Notes under the pieces: generated by a model
The model's input: the letters and a program-made list of their open reading frames with translations, nothing else
Databases searched by the model: none
Told to the model about the DNA's origin: nothing
From: Candidatus Omnitrophota bacterium
GTDB lineage: Bacteria; Omnitrophota; Gorgyraeia; 2-01-FULL-45-10
Assembly: GCA_030691985.1 (NCBI GenBank)
Contig: JAUYDB010000187.1
Coordinates: forward strand, 1-18,907
Length of the DNA: 18,907 nt
Direction: 5' to 3'
Program-made: the position numbers and the translations under genes
In this document: piece after piece, positions 13,547 through 18,907 of the stretch
How positions within the stretch are numbered: the stretch's first letter is position 1
Layout: every line of letters begins with the position of its first letter

Positions 13547-14013
13547 TTGGTCAGCGCCTCGTTGATCCGTCTCACTGTATCGTACTTGAACCCGCGCCTC
13601 ATCAGGAAATCATATAGCCGCTTAAGCGCCTTTCGCCTGTCAAGCTTCTTAAGGCGCTCGAACCTTTCCACGGCCATACTGAAAGCAACCTCATACTCAT
13701 CGTAACTTCCGGCTTTGTCCGCCATGGTGGCTTCGATTATCGAATCTTTGACGCCCTTCTCTTTCAGCTCATGCCTCAGGACGACATCGCCGACAGGGCT
13801 TGAATGCATCCGCGACTCCATCCACAGTTTCGCGAATTTCGCGTCATCAATATCGCCTGTCCGCTTAAGGCCTTCGACAATGCCGTCTATCACTGGCCCG
13901 TCATAGCCTTTAAGCTCAAGGCGCCTGCGTATTTCGAATTCGCTTCTCGGCCGCTGGCGAAGCAGCATATAGGCGTTATTCTTTGCGCGGATTTTTAGCT
14001 TGTCGGATTCCAT
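13525..14013 (-). CDS. recX: Regulatory protein RecX
   Basis: RecX binds RecA filaments and limits their activity. It is 162 residues, in the normal range, all helical with repeated three-helix modules. Recognisable stretches are AYMLLRQRPRSEFEIRRRLELKGY, the GDIDDAKFAKLWMESRM segment, VVLRHELKEKGVKDSIIEATM, and the C-terminal LYDFLMRRGFKYDTVRRINEAL. The start has GAGG eight bases upstream. Placement next to alaS fits the common recA-recX-alaS order, but recA is not between the radical SAM genes and recX here. The last six residues come from a 7-base tandem repeat, so the native C-terminus may have been altered without harm. Confidence 0.9.
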   Translation of the reverse strand: MESDKLKIRAKNNAYMLLRQRPRSEFEIRRRLELKGYDGPVIDGIVEGLKRTGDIDDAKFAKLWMESRMHSSPVGDVVLRHELKEKGVKDSIIEATMADKAGSYDEYEVAFSMAVERFERLKKLDRRKALKRLYDFLMRRGFKYDTVRRINEALTKPTTDNR

Positions 14014-14074
14014 AAGAAGTCCTCAACCGTAAGAATCCGCCGCACTAAATTTTTACGGATCCTGTCGCGCGGTC

Positions 14075-14227
14075 ATAAAATTTTATGGGTCCTGCCGCCC
14101 CCTCGCCTTTTGTTTTATAGGGGGCGCCAACGCGCCCGAGGCGAATCAATGAGGCGAGCGTGGACACGAGACGCCGTAAGCCCCCTATACGGCAAAAGGC
14201 TCGGGAGCGTCACCCATAAAATTTTAT
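14075..14227. repeat. 153-bp palindromic element with ATAAAATTTTATGGGT ends
   Basis: The outer 16 bases are perfect inverted copies (14075-14090 and 14212-14227), each itself starting with the palindrome ATAAAATTTTAT. Pairing continues imperfectly for about 50 bases per arm, including CCTTTTG and TATAGGGGGC on both. The middle, rich in GAGGCG and CGCC, encodes nothing I can support. An imperfect echo of the left end lies just outside it (AAATTTTTACGGATCCTGTCGC near 14047). This element and the next one fill the 394-bp gap between recX and the radical SAM gene; nothing else was recognised there. Confidence 0.78.
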
Positions 14228-14244
14228 CTATTTTTCTCTCTGCA

Positions 14245-14460
14245 GAAAATTTTTCGGGTAGCGTCGAAGGACATAAGGCCATGGGGGTTGAGCCGTATAA
14301 ATTTTGTTAACTACGCACTACCATAAAACGTTTATGACCGTTATATCCATAGCGGCTGTAAAGCTTAAAATAACTAAACTAAAAGGATTTATTCCTTGAT
14401 AACAAAATTAGGCGAAGCCCCCTGGCCGCATGGCCAAGAGAGTCGAAGCCGAAAAATTTC
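14245..14460. mobile_element. 216-bp terminal-inverted-repeat element, copy 2 (inverted relative to copy 1)
   Basis: The core 14277-14435 is the reverse complement of 3876-4034 with three differences in 159 bases. Outside the core the arms diverge, for example GTCGAAGGACATAAGGCC instead of the copy 1 arm. The end near 14460 lies inside the preceding radical SAM reading frame, which reads through it and uses the TAA in the CGCCTAATTTTG part of the element as its stop. Confidence 0.85.
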
Positions 14461-15733
14461 CTCCTCTGCTCATCTTTCGCTTTGACGGGTTGAAGCAGCC
14501 CATCATGAGGTTCGGGAAGCTTTCCTTGAGCGAATTGATAACTTGGCCAATCCCGATAAGTTTATCGCGCGCTACCCGGACTTTTAATTCTTTGAAATAT
14601 AAAAGCGGATCGAAATTGAGATTGCGCCACTGGATCATGTCAACACCGTAGTTTTCGATGAACTTTTTGAAAGCGGAAAATTCCTCTTCCCAATCCGTGA
14701 AGCCCGGCATCGTCAGGTAATTTATCGATACAAACCGATTTTTTCTCCTCGCGAGTTTAATCGACTTTAACACATCTTGGAAAGCATAATTTAGCGGCCT
14801 GTAGTATCTCGCGTAATACAATTCTTGAGCGCTGTTTAAACTCACCCGTATGCTGTCGAGGCCGGCGTCGAAAAGTCCGGCCAGGGCGCCGGGTGAGCTT
14901 GCGTTCGTATTCATATTTATTATGCCTTTAGAGGTCTTTTGCCTGATAAGCCGTATGGATTTTTCGATCGTATCGCTGACGAGCAGCCCTTCGCCCTCGC
15001 ATCCCTGGCCAAAGCTTACCACAGCGTCCTTTACATTCGCGATATGGAATAACGCGATTTCGCTTATTTCTTCCGGATCCGGAATAAACCTGATTCTCGG
15101 CTGGCTCGCCGAACACATATTCCGTTCCTGATGAGAGATACATCCTGCGCAGCGCGCATTGCAAAAAGGCGATGCGGGAAGCGGACATTCATGTTTACTC
15201 AAAAAGAAATTCTGCGCGCCGCAGCAGCCGTAAGACAAGGCGCACCTTTCGAGGTGCCGCACGAGGGCATTGTCGGGAAAGATCCTTCGAAATCGCGCTA
15301 TATTTTTTCTTACCAATGCCATATTGATAAAGCGGCTGTCATGCCGGAGGCCTCTGTCCACCCTTAAAGCGGAAACGAATATCCTGCCTTTATAGAAGCT
15401 TGCGGCGGCGTAGGAAAATAGCGGGAGCGCTTTAGACCTTGCGGCCTCTCTGTATGAAACGCTGTTGGTTACGGCATATCCGGGCGATATAAATGCCGCG
15501 ACGGCAAGATATTTATCATTCAAGATTGTAAAATTATCTTTCGCGCGATCGTATCCGATCGGCGCCCTATTCGGCGTCATAAACAGTATGCTGCCGCCAG
15601 GCAGTTCGATAAGCTTTTCAGGATAAATCCTGAAAAAATGCCCGGCTGCCATGCCGGTTGCTTCCAATTCCGGATGGCAGAAAATCCTCCCTCTCTTATT
15701 GGAAACGAGTAATCTCGGATACTCTTTCTTCAT
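14408..15733 (-). CDS. Radical SAM protein of unknown function, next to YgiQ
   Basis: A 441-residue protein with a radical SAM cluster motif in the middle: CNARCAGC, with Cys191, Cys195 and Cys198 (Cx3Cx2C). Before it are further cysteines (Cys164, 170, 171, 183), and after it the typical barrel segments VSFGQGCEGEGLL, GIINMNTNASSPG, LDSIRVSLNSAQELYYARYY and IQWRNLNFDP. The first 150 residues are a separate domain that I cannot name. From memory, proteins with the same LERCALSYGC-like stretch occur in other bacteria without known function. The start overlaps the ygiQ stop (ATGA). The last 16 residues (NFSASTLLAMRPGGFA) and the stop are encoded by copy 2 of the 216-bp element, so the native end may have been replaced. 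The substrate is unknown. Confidence 0.85.
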   Translation of the reverse strand: MKKEYPRLLVSNKRGRIFCHPELEATGMAAGHFFRIYPEKLIELPGGSILFMTPNRAPIGYDRAKDNFTILNDKYLAVAAFISPGYAVTNSVSYREAARSKALPLFSYAAASFYKGRIFVSALRVDRGLRHDSRFINMALVRKNIARFRRIFPDNALVRHLERCALSYGCCGAQNFFLSKHECPLPASPFCNARCAGCISHQERNMCSASQPRIRFIPDPEEISEIALFHIANVKDAVVSFGQGCEGEGLLVSDTIEKSIRLIRQKTSKGIINMNTNASSPGALAGLFDAGLDSIRVSLNSAQELYYARYYRPLNYAFQDVLKSIKLARRKNRFVSINYLTMPGFTDWEEEFSAFKKFIENYGVDMIQWRNLNFDPLLYFKELKVRVARDKLIGIGQVINSLKESFPNLMMGCFNPSKRKMSRGGNFSASTLLAMRPGGFA

Positions 15734-17523
15734 TTTTTTGGTGTGATGGCGCGCATGAATTTATTTTTTAGATCCGGCCTGTTCAGAAGCTTGAGGGCCT
15801 CTAGTATATATTTTTTATTTTGTGGCTGATTATACTGGATGAGAGCGCGCTGAAGCCTTCTCGCCCTCTCCCCTTTTGCTACATAGATAGGATTGCCGGT
15901 AGATATGTCCTTTTCCGTGTAATACATACAACCGGATGCCGTCATGGGCAGCGGTATGAAATCCTGGATCTGTTCGGGACGGAGTCCTTTACTCATGAGG
16001 ATAAGCGCAAGGCCCAATGCATCCAAAAGGCTTGTGCCCGGATGGGCATTTATAAAATAATTTACGAGAAACTGTTTTTTATGCAGCTGCCTGTTTGTTT
16101 CGTTAAAACGGCTGACGAATTGCTCATAAACGCCGAACGTCGGTTTATTCATAAGTTTCAATATGGCATCACCGCAATATTCGGGAGCTACCTTTATCCG
16201 GCCGCTTATATGGGATGCGCAGAGCCTTCGCAGATATTCACCGGATAATCTATCCGTAAGAAGATCGTGCCTTAAGCCGCTTCCGATAAATATATGTTTA
16301 ACCTTAGGGATCTTTGCGCATTCATCCCATAGTTTAATCGTCTGGCTGTATCCGAGCGTGAGATTTTCGCATTTTGAGGGAATAAGGCACAGCTTATCCC
16401 GGCATGCGCCTTCATTTTTCCAGAATTTACATTCGCACTTATATAGATTCGCGGTCGGCCCGCCGACGTCGGTTATCGTTCCGCCAAAACCTTTAAGCCT
16501 TGTGAGGATTTCTGCCTCTTTTAAAATAGAACCGGGACTGCGGCTTTGGACAATCCTTCCCTGGTGCAGATATAGTGAGCAAAAATTGCAGCTGCCGGGG
16601 CAGCCACGATGCGAGGTTATGGAAAATCTCACAGTCTCAAATCCCGGCACACCGCCATCTTTGTCGTATGCGCGATGCCACGATCGGGCGTAATCTAAAA
16701 GATATAATTTATCAAGCTCTGCGCTGGTGAGCGGGAGAGCGCCGGGAAGCTGGATTACAAACCTTCCCCCGTGCTTCTGAATCACGCACTTTCCGCGATG
16801 TGGATCCGTTTCCGAATATATTTTTTTGAATGCGTGGATGAATTTGTCTTTATGGCTCGCAACTTCTTCAAAAGACGGTATTTCGACATAATCATTTATT
16901 CCGTCTATGCTGCTTCGCGCAATCACCGTTCCGTTAATATTATTCAAGTCATGTTTGTTCTCGCCTCTCGCAAGACGCCTGGATATCTCTAAAACCTGCC
17001 GCTCCCCCATTCCGTAGACGAGGATATCGGCCTTCGAGTCCAGGAGTATTGAACGCTTCACCGTGTCGGACCAATAGTCGTAATGCGCAAGCCTTCTTAA
17101 GCTCGCCTCAACTCCGCCAAGGACTACCATGGCGCCCGGAAAAACCTCCCTTATTTTATTCGCATATAGTATACTTGCCCTGTCAGGCCTTTTAAATGGC
17201 TTACCCCCCGCCGAATAATCATCTGTTCGCCGTAATTTCCGGTTCGCCGTGTAGTTTGCGACCATCGAGTCCAGATTTCCGGCGCTGACACCGAAAAATA
17301 ACCTGGGCCTCCCGAGCTTAACGAAATCATCCGGCTTCTTCCAATCGGGCTGAGCGATTATACCTACCTTAAACCCCGCGTCTTCCAGAGCCCTTCCGAT
17401 CAGCGCGGCGCCGTAAGAAGGGTGGTCGACATATGCGTCTCCGGTTATAAGGACGATGTCGAGCGTGTCCCATCCGCGCTCATCGAGGTCTTCCTTTGAG
17501 ATCGGCAGAAATCTTCTACTCAT
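15730..17523 (-). CDS. ygiQ: YgiQ family radical SAM protein (UPF0313)
   Basis: The start FLPISKEDLDERGWDTLDIV and VLITGDAYVDHPSYGAALIG, followed by GFKVGIIAQPDW, is the YgiQ signature; the N-terminal part resembles B12-binding folds of other radical SAM proteins. The cluster motif CPGSCNFC has Cys308, Cys312 and Cys315, inside SHRGCPGSCNFCSLYLHQGR. Later come KVAPEYCGDAILKLMNKP, NYFINAHPGTSLLDAL and QDFIPLPMTASGCMYYT. At 597 residues it is shorter than the 700-plus of E. coli YgiQ, ending soon after the family core. The biochemical role of the family is not settled. It is coupled to the following radical SAM gene by an ATGA overlap. The region before its start shows no strong ribosome binding site. 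Confidence 0.93.
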   Translation of the reverse strand: MSRRFLPISKEDLDERGWDTLDIVLITGDAYVDHPSYGAALIGRALEDAGFKVGIIAQPDWKKPDDFVKLGRPRLFFGVSAGNLDSMVANYTANRKLRRTDDYSAGGKPFKRPDRASILYANKIREVFPGAMVVLGGVEASLRRLAHYDYWSDTVKRSILLDSKADILVYGMGERQVLEISRRLARGENKHDLNNINGTVIARSSIDGINDYVEIPSFEEVASHKDKFIHAFKKIYSETDPHRGKCVIQKHGGRFVIQLPGALPLTSAELDKLYLLDYARSWHRAYDKDGGVPGFETVRFSITSHRGCPGSCNFCSLYLHQGRIVQSRSPGSILKEAEILTRLKGFGGTITDVGGPTANLYKCECKFWKNEGACRDKLCLIPSKCENLTLGYSQTIKLWDECAKIPKVKHIFIGSGLRHDLLTDRLSGEYLRRLCASHISGRIKVAPEYCGDAILKLMNKPTFGVYEQFVSRFNETNRQLHKKQFLVNYFINAHPGTSLLDALGLALILMSKGLRPEQIQDFIPLPMTASGCMYYTEKDISTGNPIYVAKGERARRLQRALIQYNQPQNKKYILEALKLLNRPDLKNKFMRAITPKK

Positions 17524-17567
17524 GGTCTATCACGTTGTGCGACAGGATGGCTCCTGCCGCTTCGCTT

Positions 17568-17785
17568 GAAATTTTTCAGCCTCAGCAGTCTTATGGACAC
17601 AAGGCCAGGGCCTTTCGCCTAATTTTGCAATCAAGTGTATTTAAAGTTTATATATCTATTCCGGTTATTTTTGTTCCTGTCTATACGATGCTCTTAATAG
17701 TTTTAAGGTATCGCAACCTTAGCAAAATTCATACGGCTCAAGGCCCGTGGCCTTGTGTCCATGTAGCCAGGAGCTGAAAAATTTC
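17568..17785. mobile_element. 218-bp terminal-inverted-repeat element, copy 3 (diverged)
   Basis: It shares the ends GAAATTTTTCAGC (17568-17580) and GAGCTGAAAAATTTC (17771-17785) and the motifs CGCCTAATTTTG and CAAAATTCATACGGCTCAA with copies 1 and 2, in the orientation of copy 1. The middle is unrelated or strongly diverged. Where copy 1 has GGGGG on each arm, copy 3 has GGGCC on each arm, so pairing is kept although the sequence changed. The left flank (TCCTGCCGCTTCGCTTG) also resembles the flank of copy 1. It lies in the 525-bp gap between nadE and ygiQ. Confidence 0.8.
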
Positions 17786-17818
17786 CTCACTCATTTGATA
17801 AGTTTTTTTATTTCGCGA

Positions 17819-17999
17819 GGGGCGGCTACCGGCAGGATGCCCTTGAGGCGTATAAATGCCGCCAAGGTATAGCTACCACTTGCCTATATACTACCATTAG
17901 CTATCCCCTCGGCATGTCATCGCAAATATAATTACTACCAAAACCAAAAAATCCTAGATGGCGGCATTAGCCGAAAGGGCACCTGCCGATAGCCGCCCT
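17819..17999. repeat. About 180-bp palindromic element, nadE-ygiQ gap
   Basis: The left arm starts GGGGCGGCTACCGGCAGG and continues to TGCCGCCA near 17865. The right arm is its inverted counterpart, from about 17956 (ATGGCGGCATTAGCC) to 17999 (ACCTGCCGATAGCCGCCC), with roughly four in five positions matching over about 45 bases. At the right edge CCGATAG (17986-17992) and CTATCGG (17998-18004) form a perfect 7-bp hairpin about 45 bases after the nadE stop; no T-run follows on either side, so I do not call it a terminator. Together with copy 3 this fills most of the 525 bases between nadE and ygiQ; no gene or clear promoter was seen. Confidence 0.75.
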
Positions 18000-18048
18000 A
18001 TCGGCCTTGAGATTAGAAATTTGGTCCTGCCACGCGGGATAGACTGTG

Positions 18049-18907
18049 CTATCTTATATCGTACCTATTTGTTATAGGCATACGCCTGTCTTTACCGAAA
18101 GCCTTGGGGGTAATTTTTATGCCCGGAGGCGCCTGCCTTCTCTTGTATTCGCTCCTATCCACCATCCTCAAAACCTTTTCAGCCGCTTCTCTATCAAAGC
18201 CCATCGATACTATTTCTTTTAAGCCCCTGTCATCTTCAATATATGCCTTAAGGATCTTATCAAGGATTTCATATGGCGGCAGGGTATCGCTGTCTTTCTG
18301 GTCCGGCTTAAGCTCCGCGGTTGGCTCTCTTGCGATTATGGAACAAGGTATAATCTCGCCTATAGAATTTCTGTACCGCGCAAGATCATAAACGAGCGTC
18401 TTCGGGACATCTTTAATAACAGCGAACCCTCCGGCCATATCACCGTACAGCGTCGCGTAACCCGTGCTCATCTCGGACTTGTTTCCTGTGGTCAGGACGA
18501 GCCACCCGAATTTATTGGAGAACGCCATAAGAATATTGCCCCTGATGCGCGCCTGCAGGTTCTCTTCGGTTATATCCCTTCCGGACCCTGAAAATTCCGG
18601 TTCGAGCACCATAAGATAGAGCTTGAATATCTGATCGATCGAAAAGTCTATAAAATTTATCCCGAGGTTGTCGGCCAATTCCGCCGCGCAAGTCTTTGAT
18701 TGCTCGGAAGAATAATGAGTCGACATGAATATGCCCGTCACGTTTTCCTTGCCTAAAGCGTCGACCGCCAAAGTCGCGACAAGGCCAGAGTCTATTCCTC
18801 CGCTTAAACCTATTACAACTTTTGTAAAACCGTTCTTGGCGGCATAGTCCTTCAGCCCCAGAAGCAGCGCCTGATAAACTTCAGCTGTTTCGTCTAAGGG
18901 TTTCACG
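18049..18907 (-). CDS. nadE: Glutamine-dependent NAD synthetase, synthetase domain (5' end outside the window)
   Basis: Forms NAD from deamido-NAD, ATP and glutamine-derived ammonia. The visible 286 codons are the C-terminal ATP-pyrophosphatase domain: VVIGLSGGIDSGLVATLAV (the PP-loop), STHYSSEQS, NLQARIRGNILMAFSN, LVLTTGNKSEMSTGYATLYG, DMAGGFAVIKDVPKTLVYDL and the C-terminal PITNRYDIR. The first in-frame start-like codon at the window edge is a GTG. Residues such as EVYQALLLGLKDYAAKNG before the PP-loop match the linker of the long, two-domain NadE that carries an N-terminal nitrilase-type glutaminase, so the gene very likely continues past the edge and this GTG is an internal valine. Confidence 0.94.
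   Translation of the reverse strand, partial: VKPLDETAEVYQALLLGLKDYAAKNGFTKVVIGLSGGIDSGLVATLAVDALGKENVTGIFMSTHYSSEQSKTCAAELADNLGINFIDFSIDQIFKLYLMVLEPEFSGSGRDITEENLQARIRGNILMAFSNKFGWLVLTTGNKSEMSTGYATLYGDMAGGFAVIKDVPKTLVYDLARYRNSIGEIIPCSIIAREPTAELKPDQKDSDTLPPYEILDKILKAYIEDDRGLKEIVSMGFDREAAEKVLRMVDRSEYKRRQAPPGIKITPKAFGKDRRMPITNRYDIR

Noticed and set aside
14110..14310. Plus-strand reading frame of 66 residues across the recX gap
   Set aside because: It spans two palindromic elements, has no recognisable motif or ribosome binding site, and opposes every gene in the window.
17986..18004. Hairpin after nadE as an intrinsic terminator
   Set aside because: The stem is perfect but short and there is no T-run after it in the direction of transcription.
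18049..18906. A complete short NAD synthetase starting at the GTG at 18906
   Set aside because: The GTG is the last possible codon before the window edge, no ribosome binding site can be seen, and the sequence before the PP-loop looks like the linker of the two-domain enzyme. It is annotated as partial.

Overview
The window reads as one chromosomal stretch of an uncultured bacterium. All recognisable genes lie on the minus strand, so transcription runs right to left. Gene density is high, with junctions of the ATGA, TAATG and TGATG kind. The proteins are ordinary biosynthetic enzymes, but the DNA between and inside the genes is crowded with short palindromic and 7-base tandem repeats. I know that style from genomes of uncultured lineages such as the candidate phylum Omnitrophota. 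That assignment is a low-to-moderate confidence inference; no 16S rRNA gene or other decisive marker is present.

Layout in transcription order, from the right edge. (1) nadE, the glutamine-dependent NAD synthetase, with its 5' part outside the window. (2) A 525-bp gene-free stretch holding two different palindromic elements. (3) Two radical SAM genes, ygiQ and a partner of unknown function, overlapping by ATGA. (4) A 394-bp gene-free stretch holding two more palindromic elements. (5) recX and alaS, then hisD directly abutting alaS, hisB, hisH, hisA, hisF and hisI. (6) trpE overlapping hisI by one base, then trpG, trpD, trpC, trpF and trpB, which is cut by the left edge.

The his block supplies the middle and last steps of histidine synthesis (HisI, A, H/F, B, D); hisG, hisE and hisC are not here. 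The trp block carries chorismate to indole plus serine condensation; trpA would be expected just beyond the left edge. Linkage of his and trp by overlapping codons suggests they can be made from one message. No leader peptide, T-box or operator was recognised.

I did not find a new multi-gene system. What stands out is the repeat biology. A family of hairpins built from 7-base units sits right at the stop codons of trpE, hisB and hisD, and of a displaced trpC tail. Related or analogous 7-base arrays are inserted in frame inside hisF, hisH, alaS (twice) and the end of recX. A 216-218 bp element with long terminal inverted repeats occurs three times, and one copy supplies the last residues and stop codon of a radical SAM protein. 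Downstream of trpC lies a second trpC 3' end that encodes the same 15 residues with seven silent differences, separated from the working end by two abutting hairpins. This is the most informative scar in the window.
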